From: an uncultured Bacillota bacterium
GTDB lineage: Bacteria; Bacillota; Clostridia; Christensenellales; QAND01
Assembly: GCA_905188085.1 (NCBI GenBank)
Contig: CAJJKN010000001.1
Coordinates: forward strand, 1 to 64,000
Direction: 5' to 3'
Length of the DNA stretch: 64,000 nucleotides
In this document: piece after piece, positions 1-7,489 of the stretch
How positions within the stretch are numbered: position 1 is the stretch's first letter
Layout of the letters: each line of letters begins with the position of its first letter
Translations under genes and position numbers: made by a program
The notes under the pieces: generated by a model
Told to the model about the DNA's origin: nothing
Database searches by the model: none
Seen by the model: only the letters and a program-made list of their open reading frames with translations

Positions 1-111
1 GATTTTGGGTGTGCATTTTGACCCCCTTTGTCCAAATGAGTGAAGGGGTTATTTCAATTCCGGATACGAAATGCACTTTCAAGACTAAATGAACAGAGAG
101 GTTATACATAT

Positions 112-675
112 ATGCAGAGAAAAGAAATTCAGCGTGGAGATTTATTCTACTACGATTTTGGAAAAAGGGAGGGGTCTGTCCAGTCGGGAGAGAGACCTGT
201 AATGGTAATTCAGGCGGACAACTTTAATGCAAACGCTCCGACAATTATTGTTGCGGCTGTTACAGCTGTGATGAAAAAGAAGTATCTTCCTTCACACATC
301 ATTTTGGGTGAGGACTTCGGTCTGAAGAAGCCGTCAATGGTTCTTCTTGAACAGATACAGACCGTCAATAAGGATGAACTGACAGACTACATTGGTTCGG
401 TAAACGATGAAAGGCTTTGGAAGCAAATTAACGCAGCTCTTAAAAAGACTTTCGGTTTATGGATTTACAACACAGACAGAAACGGAGATGTTCGTTGCTT
501 ATGCCCCAAGTGTCTGAGCGACTATATCCACGACCCAAACTATGTTGTCAGGCGTCTTGACCCGTTTGCGAAAAGCAAAGACCACTGCGATAAGTGCAAT
601 AACAGCGGTTGGGATTACATCGTTTATGACAAACGCACCTCGGTCAAAGGAAAGGGGTGCAGGAATGTCAAATAG
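112..675 (+). CDS. PemK/MazF-fold protein with Cys-rich C-terminal tail
   Basis: The first ~115 residues look like the PemK/MazF toxin fold: an N-terminal IQRGDLFYYDFG strand, then SGERPVMVIQ and a KPSMVLLEQIQTV segment. Canonical members are mRNA endoribonucleases. The last ~70 residues are extra for this family and carry CLCPKC and CDKC pairs that could bind zinc. The start at 112 is chosen because the fold begins there; a GTG at 40 is in frame and would add 24 residues. The 3' end overlaps the first excisionase gene by 11 bp. No antitoxin lies before it in the window, so it may be an element regulator or RNA-binding protein rather than a toxin. The family call is fairly firm; the role is inference. 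Confidence 0.75.
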   Translation: MQRKEIQRGDLFYYDFGKREGSVQSGERPVMVIQADNFNANAPTIIVAAVTAVMKKKYLPSHIILGEDFGLKKPSMVLLEQIQTVNKDELTDYIGSVNDERLWKQINAALKKTFGLWIYNTDRNGDVRCLCPKCLSDYIHDPNYVVRRLDPFAKSKDHCDKCNNSGWDYIVYDKRTSVKGKGCRNVK

Positions 676-886
676 CAGTGAAAAAAAGAAGCGTTACAAC
701 ATTCCTCTTTGGTGTAAACCAAACCTGTCTATTGAGGAGGCGGCAGCTTATTCCGGTATTGGAATGGGAAAGCTTTATGAAATGACGGAAAGTCAGGATT
801 GTCCTTTTGTTCTTTGGATTGGTAGCAGAAGAATGATTAAAAGGAAAGTCTTTGACGAGTTTATCGAAAGGCAATACTCGATTTAA
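665..886 (+). CDS. Tn916 Xis-like excisionase/DNA-binding protein, copy 1
   Basis: A 73-residue winged-helix excisionase-type protein. It shares the layout of Tn916 Xis: a hydrophobic IPLW near the N-terminus, the helix LSIEEAAAYSGIG, then CPFVLWIGSRRMIKRKVF and a terminal QYSI. Xis bends DNA at the element ends and steers the integrase toward excision. The ATG at 665 overlaps the previous gene and follows an AGGA motif. It is the first of four related small genes in a row. Whether it still acts in excision or has become a transcriptional regulator cannot be told from sequence. Confidence 0.8.
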   Translation: MSNSSEKKKRYNIPLWCKPNLSIEEAAAYSGIGMGKLYEMTESQDCPFVLWIGSRRMIKRKVFDEFIERQYSI

Positions 887-896
887 GGAAAAAGTC

Positions 897-944
897 AAGT
901 CTGCGATGAGCCGATTCGCATAATTGGCTTACCGCAGACTTTTG
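897..944 (+). terminator. Stem-loop between excisionase copies 1 and 2
   Basis: AAGTCTGCG at 897-905 pairs with CGCAGACTT at 933-941, with an inner AGCC/GGCT pairing, and is followed by a short T run. It may be a weak terminator or a processing site that separates copy 1 from copies 2-4. Confidence 0.45.
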
Positions 945-983
945 AGTATGCTGTAATCACCAAAGGCAAGGAGGTTACAGCGT

Positions 984-1205
984 ATGTCTGACAAACAACT
1001 TAAATCCAATATGTCGAGTGTCCCAATTTGGAAGAAGATGAACCTTACGGTTGAAGAAGCTTCGGAATATTCGGGCATTGGCACATCAAAGATAAAAGAA
1101 CTATCGAATTGCGAAGATTGTCCTTTCGTTCTTTGGAACGGGGCAAAGCGATTGATTAAAAGGAAACAATTTGAGGAATACCTGTCATCGCAGTATTCCC
1201 TCTGA
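984..1205 (+). CDS. Tn916 Xis-like excisionase/DNA-binding protein, copy 2
   Basis: A 73-residue paralogue of the flanking genes: VPIWKKMNLTVEEASEYSGIG, then CPFVLWNGAKRLIKRKQF and a terminal QYSL. A strong AAGGAGG lies ahead of the ATG. It differs from copy 1 at many positions while keeping the same skeleton, so the array is old rather than a recent duplication. The expected role is binding at element ends or at an element promoter. Confidence 0.78.
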   Translation: MSDKQLKSNMSSVPIWKKMNLTVEEASEYSGIGTSKIKELSNCEDCPFVLWNGAKRLIKRKQFEEYLSSQYSL

Positions 1206-1218
1206 TGGAGGTGGTGTT

Positions 1219-1455
1219 ATGGGAAATAAGCAGACTGAATTGAATAATTCAGGTAATCAGGTGGAAACCGTGCCGGTTTGGGTAAAGCCTTACCTTACGA
1301 TTGATGAAGCGACCGCTTACACAGGCATAGGCAGAGACAAACTCTATGAGATGACAAGCCGAGAAAAATGTCCGTTTGTTCTGTGGGTAGGAAACAGACG
1401 AATGATTAAGAGACGAGTTTTTGATGAGTACATTGAGAAAATGTACTCAATATAG
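1219..1455 (+). CDS. Tn916 Xis-like excisionase/DNA-binding protein, copy 3
   Basis: A 78-residue member of the array with a slightly longer polar N-terminus before VPVWVKPYLTIDEATAYTGIG. CPFVLWVGNRRMIKRRVF and a terminal MYSI follow. The ATG at 1219 is preceded by GGAGGTGG and lies 13 bp after copy 2, so the two are probably co-transcribed. This copy is closest in sequence to copy 1. Confidence 0.78.
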   Translation: MGNKQTELNNSGNQVETVPVWVKPYLTIDEATAYTGIGRDKLYEMTSREKCPFVLWVGNRRMIKRRVFDEYIEKMYSI

Positions 1456-1467
1456 GAAGGAGGGCTT

Positions 1468-1707
1468 ATGGACAACGATGTTTTAGCTTACAGAGTCTTA
1501 CTCGAAAAGCGAAAAGAAAATGCTCCCTTTTGGGAGAAGAAGGTTTTAACGGTTGAGGAAGCAGCCGAGTACACCGGTATCGGCAGGACAAAAATCAGGC
1601 AAATCATAATGAGGGGCGATTGTCCCTTTGCTGTCACTAACGGTGTTCAGGTCTGTGTAATCCGAGACAAATTTATTGATTATCTTGATAAGCAATTTAG
1701 TATTTAA
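1468..1707 (+). CDS. xis: Tn916 Xis-like excisionase, copy 4 (integrase-proximal)
   Basis: A 79-residue protein with APFWEKKVLTVEEAAEYTGIG, then CPFAVTNGVQVCVIRDKF and QFSI. It lies directly before the integrase gene (14 bp), the place of xis in Tn916. In the wing region it has lost the RRMIKR basic run of the other copies, so its DNA contacts probably differ. A GAAGGAGGG ribosome-binding site precedes the ATG. It is the best candidate for the true excisionase by position only. Confidence 0.78.
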   Translation: MDNDVLAYRVLLEKRKENAPFWEKKVLTVEEAAEYTGIGRTKIRQIIMRGDCPFAVTNGVQVCVIRDKFIDYLDKQFSI

Positions 1708-1721
1708 GGGAGGAAAAAGTT

Positions 1722-2975
1722 ATGCCAAGAACAAAAAGAAAAGACAAATCAAGAGTAGTGCTTCGTACAGGCGAATCACAGAGAGCCGATGGTACATACC
1801 ATTTCAGTTGGACGGACGCCAACCACAAAAGGCGTTATGTGTATGCCAAGACACTTGATGAACTGCGATACAAAGAGGAACAAATCGCAAAAGACAAGAG
1901 CGATGGCATTAAGGCAGAAGCTCGATACACAACGGTCAATGACATTTATGAGCTTTGGAAGGATTTGAAGCGAGGTCTGAAAAACAACACCTTTGAAAAC
2001 TATAAGTATATGTATGAGACCTTTGTCCGTCATCAGATAGGTTCAAAGACTGTATCTTCTCTGAGAAAAACAGATATAAAGAGGTTCTATAATTACCTTG
2101 CAGACGAACGCCATCTGAAGCCGGCGACCATTGATAATATTCATACGGTTCTCCATCAGATTTTGGATATGGCGGTCGATGATGACTACATCAGGAATAA
2201 CCCGTCAAACAATGTGCTCAAAGAGTTGAAACAGTCCCATTGTTTTCAGACCGAGAAGCGTAGAGCCTTAACAAAGCCGGAGCAAGAGTTGTTTCTTGAC
2301 TATTTGAAAAACTCTCCGACATCAAAGTATTGGTATCCGGTGTTTGCGGTTATGATTGGTACGGGACTTCGTGTTGGAGAGGTTACAGGGTTAAGATGGT
2401 GCGATATTGATTTGGAAGAAGGTATCATTGATGTGAACCACACGCTGGTTTACTATGACCATCGTACCGAGGGCAGTAAGCGTGGCTGTTACTTCAATGT
2501 TAATACGACCAAAACCCCGGCAGGAAGAAGAAAAGTGCCTATGCTCGGTTTCGTCAAAGAAGCATTTTTAATGGAAAAAGAAAGACAGGAATTACTTGAC
2601 CTTCATTGTGAAGCGACTGTTGACGGATACACCGATTTTATCTTCATCAACCGTTTCGGACAGCCGCAACATCAGGCAACCCTCAACAAAGCAATTCGCC
2701 GTATTATTCGTGACTGTAACGATGAGCAGTTGTTGAAAGATGAAAATGCAGAAGTATTGCTCCCGCATTTTAGCTGCCATTCTTTAAGGCATACTTTCAC
2801 AACAAGAATGTGCGAAGCAGGGGTAAATGTTAAGGTCATTCAGGACACGCTCGGTCATAAGGATATTTCAACTACGCTCAACATCTATACCGATGTAACA
2901 AAGGAGCTGAGGAAGTCCGAATTTGAAGGTCTTGACTCCTACTTCAAAAATGAGTATAATAAAGTGTCGGTTTGA
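1722..2975 (+). CDS. int: Tn916-family tyrosine integrase
   Basis: A site-specific recombinase of 417 residues, near the 405 of Tn916 Int. An N-terminal arm-binding domain (RTGESQRADGTYHFSW) is followed by a SAM-like core-binding domain (~65-165) and a catalytic domain. Catalytic residues seen are Arg in GTGLRVGEVTGLRW, the HSLRHTF box (H-x-x-R), His in TLGHKD and the Tyr nucleophile in LNIYTDV. The gene is complete. It is the last gene of the element, so the right attachment site should lie within the next few hundred bases. Confidence 0.95.
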   Translation: MPRTKRKDKSRVVLRTGESQRADGTYHFSWTDANHKRRYVYAKTLDELRYKEEQIAKDKSDGIKAEARYTTVNDIYELWKDLKRGLKNNTFENYKYMYETFVRHQIGSKTVSSLRKTDIKRFYNYLADERHLKPATIDNIHTVLHQILDMAVDDDYIRNNPSNNVLKELKQSHCFQTEKRRALTKPEQELFLDYLKNSPTSKYWYPVFAVMIGTGLRVGEVTGLRWCDIDLEEGIIDVNHTLVYYDHRTEGSKRGCYFNVNTTKTPAGRRKVPMLGFVKEAFLMEKERQELLDLHCEATVDGYTDFIFINRFGQPQHQATLNKAIRRIIRDCNDEQLLKDENAEVLLPHFSCHSLRHTFTTRMCEAGVNVKVIQDTLGHKDISTTLNIYTDVTKELRKSEFEGLDSYFKNEYNKVSV

Positions 2976-3200
2976 CAGATTAAATTGATACGGACTTCAT
3001 AGTTGGTGGATAAAAGCATTTACATCATTTACATCAATTCTTACACAAAGCCCCCACGAAACTAATCGAAAATAAAGTAAAGTAGGATTTTGAAAAAATC
3101 TGATTTGCGACTTATTTTGAACTATGTTGGGTTATAGCAAGAATTGAAACGATGTCCTAAATCGTCCCGACGATGAAACCGATTGAAAAATAAACTGCAA
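2976..3200. other. Gene-free end of the integrative element
   Basis: No credible gene is seen. The stretch carries a 9-bp tandem direct repeat (CATTTACAT at 3017-3025 and 3026-3034) and AT-rich DNA. The att core cannot be fixed because the other end of the element lies outside the window. Confidence 0.5.
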
Positions 3201-3240
3201 AAACCCAAGATATCGTCAGGATATTTTGGGTTTTTTTATT
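3201..3240 (+). terminator. Intrinsic terminator after integrase
   Basis: AAACCCAAGATATC at 3201-3214 pairs with GATATTTTGGGTTT at 3220-3233 (one G-U pair) and runs into a T-rich tract. The mirrored A run on the left makes it usable from both strands. Confidence 0.8.
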
Positions 3241-3420
3241 GATCGAAAGAGAAAACGCGATCTATTTTTTGCGAATGTCAAAGCAGATAAGCAGGCGGCT
3301 CATTTTACAGCAATGCAGGCCGCCTCTTTTTTAATTTTAGGGTTGCCGTAAAAAACGGAGAAAGTTTTACGATAGGGGGTAAACTTGGCATAGTGACGGG
3401 ATAAAAATGCCGTACAAGGC

Positions 3421-3451
3421 TTGTAAACATTGCAGTATACTTGTGTATAAT
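3421..3451 (+). promoter_or_regulatory. Possible sigma-A promoter for the decayed lipoprotein
   Basis: A perfect TATAAT at 3446-3451 follows a TTGTAA at 3421-3426 with a 19-bp spacer. An AGGAG at 3496-3500 lies downstream, just before the broken signal-peptide reading frame. Confidence 0.5.
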
Positions 3452-3504
3452 AGATGGAATAAGAATTGCTGTTATGCAAAGAAAAAAGATAGAAGAGGAG
3501 TCGC

Positions 3505-4144
3505 ACGGAGAAAGCTCCGGCGCTTATTTTGGCTGCATTGATGATACCGACACTGTGCGGCTGAGGTAACAATGCTACATCTAGCCACAGACAAGGGCGA
3601 AGCAAATATGGCCAACAAAACCGGCGGTAGAGTGGCTGGATCTACCGCTTGTCCCGAGACCTTTGAGATTGCGGCGACCGACCCGCACTACACCATCGCT
3701 ACGCCCGATTGGACGGCCGAAAGCTTTGGCTGCGGGTTTGCGCTGAATGAAAAGGGAAATAAAAACTACGCCATTGTGGCGGCGTGCGGCTCCGAAGCGG
3801 TAGAGACGCCGCTGAAAGAGGCTTTCACGGCCCTGTATAACGATACCTTTAACGGAATTTTGATGCAGAACTATCGCACTAAATATGCGGAATTTGCGCT
3901 TGTTACCACCGATGCAACGATGACAGACGGCAGCGCCGCGCAGTGCTTTAGCGGCACGCAGACCGCCGATGACTATGGCGCTGCACTGAATTGCCACATT
4001 TACGGCTATGCCTTTAGGCATGATGATGTGCCGTTTATCGTGGCCTACATCGTGATGGATGAATCGGCAGCCGACGATGCCAAACAGACCGAGATGAAAG
4101 GCTATGTGGACGAGATGATCAATACCGTCCGCACGGCGCAGTAA
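3505..4144 (+). pseudogene. Lipoprotein gene with decayed signal peptide
   Basis: The body (3572-4144) is an intact 190-residue frame of unknown family, with no good ribosome-binding site of its own. Just upstream, in another frame, AGGAG (3496-3500) is followed by ACG at 3505 where a start should be. Next comes a hydrophobic stretch, ALILAALMIPTLCG, and then TGA at 3562 exactly where the lipobox Cys would fall, followed by GNNATS. This reads as a lipoprotein signal (LCG-C) with three lesions: start codon, lipobox codon and a frameshift before about 3600. The mature part resembles no family I recognise. An alternative is a cytoplasmic protein started internally at 3572 or 3608. Confidence 0.5.
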
Positions 4145-4193
4145 GAAAAATTTGCGCTGATAAGAGCCAAAGACAAGAAAAGAACAAAAACAA

Positions 4194-4226
4194 ATGGGCG
4201 GTCCTGTTTTGGGGCCGTCCATTTTG
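4194..4226. terminator. Hairpin after the lipoprotein remnant
   Basis: ATGGGCGGTCC (4194-4204) pairs with GGGCCGTCCAT (4212-4222) through two G-U pairs, followed by TTTT. It is A-rich on the left and T-rich on the right, so it may serve both strands. Confidence 0.5.
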
Positions 4227-4418
4227 AAAGTAAGGCGGCAAAAAGTTTGGAAAAAGGGACATATAAAAATGCAGTCCCCGGGGTTTTAAAAGAGAACGGG
4301 AGAAGGAGTGTTATAATTTTATGAGAAAAGGGAACTGGAGAAATCGACGGTAGGGAGAATCCAATGTTTTTCGCCAGCCGATAATTATGAAAATGAATGT
4401 GGATGAAGGGAGAGAGAA

Positions 4419-5048
4419 ATGGAGATTTATGAATATGGGAACCCAAATGCAACGGATGTATTGATTCAGCCGGTGACACAGGATATGCTGTGCGAAATGG
4501 AACAAGAGGCGGAAAAGATTAGACAACGGACGCAAAGACAGTTTCGGTTGATCGCGGTAAAGGTAAATGATTGGAACGAGGAGTTATCTCCCTGGAAGGC
4601 GCCTGCGGTATTTAAAGAGGAGGCGTTTGGCGGCTGCGCCGTGGAAACACTAAAGGGGATATTGGAGCTGTGCCGGGAGGAAAATAAACGCTATTCTATC
4701 GGCGGATATTCGCTGGCGGCTCTTTTTGCGCTCTGGGCTTCGTATCAAACGGAAAGGTTTTGCGGGGTTGCGGCGGCTTCGCCGTCGGTTTGGTTTCCGG
4801 GATTTATGGAGTATATGAACCAGCACGAGACAAAAAGCAAAGCTGTTTATCTGAGCCTGGGAGACAAAGAGGAAAAAACCAAACATCCGGTTTTATCCAC
4901 CGTGGGCGACTGTATTCGGACCGGCTATGAAAGATTAAGGGAAGAGAAAATCACCTGCACTTTGGAATGGAACCGGGGAAACCATTTTCAGCAGCCGGAA
5001 ATAAGAACGGCCAAAGCGTTTGCCTGGGTATTGGAAAACCGGCCGTAA
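4419..5048 (+). CDS. Alpha/beta-hydrolase (putative esterase)
   Basis: A 209-residue protein of the alpha/beta-hydrolase fold. The nucleophile elbow is GGYSLAA (about residues 95-101) and a late His in GNHFQQP is a candidate catalytic base. There is no signal peptide, so it should be cytoplasmic. GGGAGAG precedes the ATG and a TATAAT-like box lies near 4312. Substrate unknown; small esters or a hydroxamate-type compound are typical of the family, but nothing in the context indicates one. It stands alone, facing the DegV gene. Confidence 0.7.
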   Translation: MEIYEYGNPNATDVLIQPVTQDMLCEMEQEAEKIRQRTQRQFRLIAVKVNDWNEELSPWKAPAVFKEEAFGGCAVETLKGILELCREENKRYSIGGYSLAALFALWASYQTERFCGVAAASPSVWFPGFMEYMNQHETKSKAVYLSLGDKEEKTKHPVLSTVGDCIRTGYERLREEKITCTLEWNRGNHFQQPEIRTAKAFAWVLENRP

Positions 5049-5083
5049 CAGAGAAAGGCTCGGGCATGGGTTAAGAAGAGCGG

Positions 5084-5116
5084 AAAAAGAAAAATCCCTC
5101 CGAAAATCCGGAGGGA
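5084..5116 (-). terminator. Terminator of the first degV gene
   Basis: TCCCTCCG (5095-5102) pairs with CGGAGGGA (5109-5116). Read on the minus strand it is followed by a long T-rich tract (5084-5094). Confidence 0.85.
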
Positions 5117-5127
5117 AAGTGGAAAAA

Positions 5128-5997
5128 TTAACTTCTGGATGATCCTTCAAACACAACAGCCAAAAGCCCGGCTCCCGTATGCGCACCGACAACCGCGCCT
5201 AGGGGAACAATTTCCACGTTTTTTACCGAAAGTGCTGCTTCAATCATCTTTTTAAGATGGAGGGCGTCTTCCAAACAATCCGCATGGGTGATATAGACGG
5301 TTTGCTGTTCGGGAGATACGGCGCGCTCTACTAGCTTTTGCACCAAAAAGCGCATACCCTTTTTGCGGCCGTTGATTTTGGCCGTCGGGATTAAAGCGCC
5401 TTTTTCGTCAATGTGCAAAATGGGTTTGATTTTCAGCATTTTGCCAACAGCGGCCGAAGCGCCCGAGATACGGCCGCCGCGGCGAAGGTGATCCAAACTA
5501 TCCACCATAAACCAATGTTCTACGGTTTGGATATAGGAAGGCAGCGCCTCGGCGATTTGCCGGGCGGAATAGCTTTCCGCTTTTAATTTGGCGGCATGGC
5601 GAATGACAATGCCTTGCCCGATGGCGGCGGAACGGCTGTCCACCACATAAAAATGTTGATCCGGATACTGCGCATTCACTTCTTCCGCGCAGGCAACGGC
5701 AAATTGATAGGTGGAGGTTAGCGCAGAGGAAAAGCAGATGTATAGCACATCTTCGCCCTGCGCCATCAAAGGAGAAACCGCCTCAAAAATGGCCGCATGG
5801 TTGATATTGGTGGTGGAGGGCAAAGCCCCTTCCCGGATGGATTGATAATAAGCGGAAAGATCGGTCTGGCCAGGCACGTCGGAATAGGGCTGGCCGTCTA
5901 TGATATAGGTATATGGCAAGCAGATGATGTTGTTTTCGTCATAATATTGACGGGAAAGATCTGCCGTGGAATCTGTTATAAGATGAACCGGATTCAT
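5128..5997 (-). CDS. DegV family fatty-acid-binding protein, copy 1
   Basis: A 289-residue DegV protein, the usual family length. The N-terminal domain begins HLITDSTADLS, with SSALTSTYQ in the lipid-head-binding region and the family hallmark HLRRGGRISG near residue 165. DegV (FakB) proteins bind a fatty acid and present it to the FakA kinase for phosphorylation and use in membrane lipid synthesis. No fakA lies in the window. GGAGG is 6 bp before the ATG. The gene is monocistronic, between its own promoter and terminator. A second DegV gene at 34.7 kb is only moderately similar, suggesting different acyl-chain preference (inference). Confidence 0.93.
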   Translation of the reverse strand: MNPVHLITDSTADLSRQYYDENNIICLPYTYIIDGQPYSDVPGQTDLSAYYQSIREGALPSTTNINHAAIFEAVSPLMAQGEDVLYICFSSALTSTYQFAVACAEEVNAQYPDQHFYVVDSRSAAIGQGIVIRHAAKLKAESYSARQIAEALPSYIQTVEHWFMVDSLDHLRRGGRISGASAAVGKMLKIKPILHIDEKGALIPTAKINGRKKGMRFLVQKLVERAVSPEQQTVYITHADCLEDALHLKKMIEAALSVKNVEIVPLGAVVGAHTGAGLLAVVFEGSSRS

Positions 5998-6020
5998 TAA
6001 GCGCCTCCGTATAGAAATGT

Positions 6021-6049
6021 ACTATACAATATACCAAGAAAACGGCCAA
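6021..6049 (-). promoter_or_regulatory. Sigma-A promoter of degV copy 1
   Basis: On the minus strand TTGGCC (6044-6049) and TATAGT (6021-6026) are separated by 17 bp, with the ribosome-binding site a short distance downstream. Confidence 0.6.
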
Positions 6050-6086
6050 ATGCAAAGAAGAAATTATAAGGAAAAGGGACAAACGC

Positions 6087-6116
6087 TTGACAAAAAGGCT
6101 TGGTTCCCCGTACATT
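6087..6116 (+). promoter_or_regulatory. Sigma-A promoter before the aminotransferase
   Basis: TTGACA at 6087-6092 and TACATT at 6111-6116, spacer 18 bp. A second TATAAT at 6207-6212, close to the gene, lacks a good -35 box. Confidence 0.6.
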
Positions 6117-6246
6117 AAATAAAATAGCCGCATCGCAGAGAAGAAAACCCGAAAATTTTGTAAAAAGCTTTGTAAAAGCTTGCGCAAAAGTATGTTGCAA
6201 TGGGGTTATAATAAAAACATAAACACTGCCAAGGAGGCTAACAACC

Positions 6247-7443
6247 ATGTACTTGCTTTCCAAAAGAGCGGCCCAGGTGGCGGGCTCGTTGACGCTGGCC
6301 ATCGATGCAAAGGCAAAAGCGATGAAAAGCCAGGGCGTGGACGTCGTGAGCTATGGCGCAGGGGAACCGGATTTTGATACGCCTCTGCCAATTTGCCAGG
6401 CGGCGATTCGCGCCATCGAACAGGGACAAACGCGCTATACACCGGCGCGCGGCACGCTGGAACTGCGCCGGGCCATTTGCGAAAAACTGGCGCGCAGAAA
6501 CAATTTGACCTATACACCGGATGAAATCGTGGTAACCAACGGGGCCAAACAGGCCCTGCATGATGCGTTCAGCGCCATTTTGGAAGAGGACGACGAAGTG
6601 ATTTTGATGACGCCGTGCTGGGTGAGCTATCCAGAATTGATCCGTATGGCGGGCGGCATACCGGTGTTGGTGGAACGCAACAAAGAAGACGGTTTTGCGC
6701 TGGATTTGCAGGCGCTGGAAAGTGCGGTTACGGAAAAGACCAAAGCGATTGTGATAAATTCTCCGGATAACCCGTGCGGCGGCGTATTGAGCAATGAAGA
6801 AGTAAAAGCGCTGGCAGATTTAATCATAAAACACGATTTGATTGCGATCAGCGATGAAATCTATGAAGAATTTATCTATGAGGGAGAAACGCCCATCTCG
6901 CTGGCGGCGGCCCGCCCGGAAATGAAGGAGAGAACGGTGCTGGTAAACGGCGTGTCCAAAACCTATGCGATGACGGGCTGGCGCATCGGCTATATGGCCT
7001 GCCCGGAAAAATTGGCAAAGGCCGTTGCCAACTGGCAGGGCCATGCCACCGGCAACCCCAACAGCATTGCACAGGCAGCGGCGTTGGAAGCCATTTCCGG
7101 CCCGCAGGATTGTGTAAAAGAGATGGTAGCGGAATTTAAAAAACGCCGCGATGAAATGGTGCGGCGCATTCGTGAAATTCCGGGGCTTAGCTGCAATGTG
7201 CCGCGCGGCGCTTTTTATGTGATGGCGGATATTTCGCAGCTGTTTGGGAAAAAGTGTGAAGGGAAAGAGATTACGGACAGCATGAGCTTTGCCGAAGCTT
7301 TGCTGGAACAAAAGGCCGTGGCGGTTGTGCCGGGCGCGGGTTTTTTTGCGGACGACATGATCCGGCTGTCCTATGCGCTTTCCATGGAAGATTTGGTAAA
7401 AGGGCTGGAAAGACTGAAAGAGTTTGTAGAGGGCCTGGAATAA
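6247..7443 (+). CDS. Pyridoxal-phosphate aminotransferase, class I (aspartate aminotransferase-like)
   Basis: A 398-residue fold-type I aminotransferase of the aspartate/aromatic subgroup. Seen are the N-terminal SYGAGEPDFDTP, the cofactor-contact NGAKQAL, NSPDNPCGG, the SDEIYE Asp and the Schiff-base Lys in SKTYAMTGWRIGY; the carboxylate-binding Arg is in IRLSYA. The enzyme moves amino groups between glutamate and a 2-oxo acid in the cytoplasm. AAGGAGG precedes the ATG. It lies 46 bp before a Re-citrate-synthase-like gene, so the pair may supply 2-oxoglutarate and its amino-acid products. Exact substrate is not fixed; aspartate is the default guess. Confidence 0.9.
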   Translation: MYLLSKRAAQVAGSLTLAIDAKAKAMKSQGVDVVSYGAGEPDFDTPLPICQAAIRAIEQGQTRYTPARGTLELRRAICEKLARRNNLTYTPDEIVVTNGAKQALHDAFSAILEEDDEVILMTPCWVSYPELIRMAGGIPVLVERNKEDGFALDLQALESAVTEKTKAIVINSPDNPCGGVLSNEEVKALADLIIKHDLIAISDEIYEEFIYEGETPISLAAARPEMKERTVLVNGVSKTYAMTGWRIGYMACPEKLAKAVANWQGHATGNPNSIAQAAALEAISGPQDCVKEMVAEFKKRRDEMVRRIREIPGLSCNVPRGAFYVMADISQLFGKKCEGKEITDSMSFAEALLEQKAVAVVPGAGFFADDMIRLSYALSMEDLVKGLERLKEFVEGLE

Positions 7444-7489
7444 AAATGCGGGGTAAGTGGCTAATGCTTAGGCGAAAGGAGGCTATGCC

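Noticed and set aside
1..2975. Prophage remnant
   Set aside because: No phage structural or lysis genes; the integrase and excisionases are of the Tn916 type.
3562..3564. TGA in the lipobox as a selenocysteine codon
   Set aside because: No SECIS-like hairpin follows directly, the start codon is also broken and a frameshift lies just after; decay is simpler.
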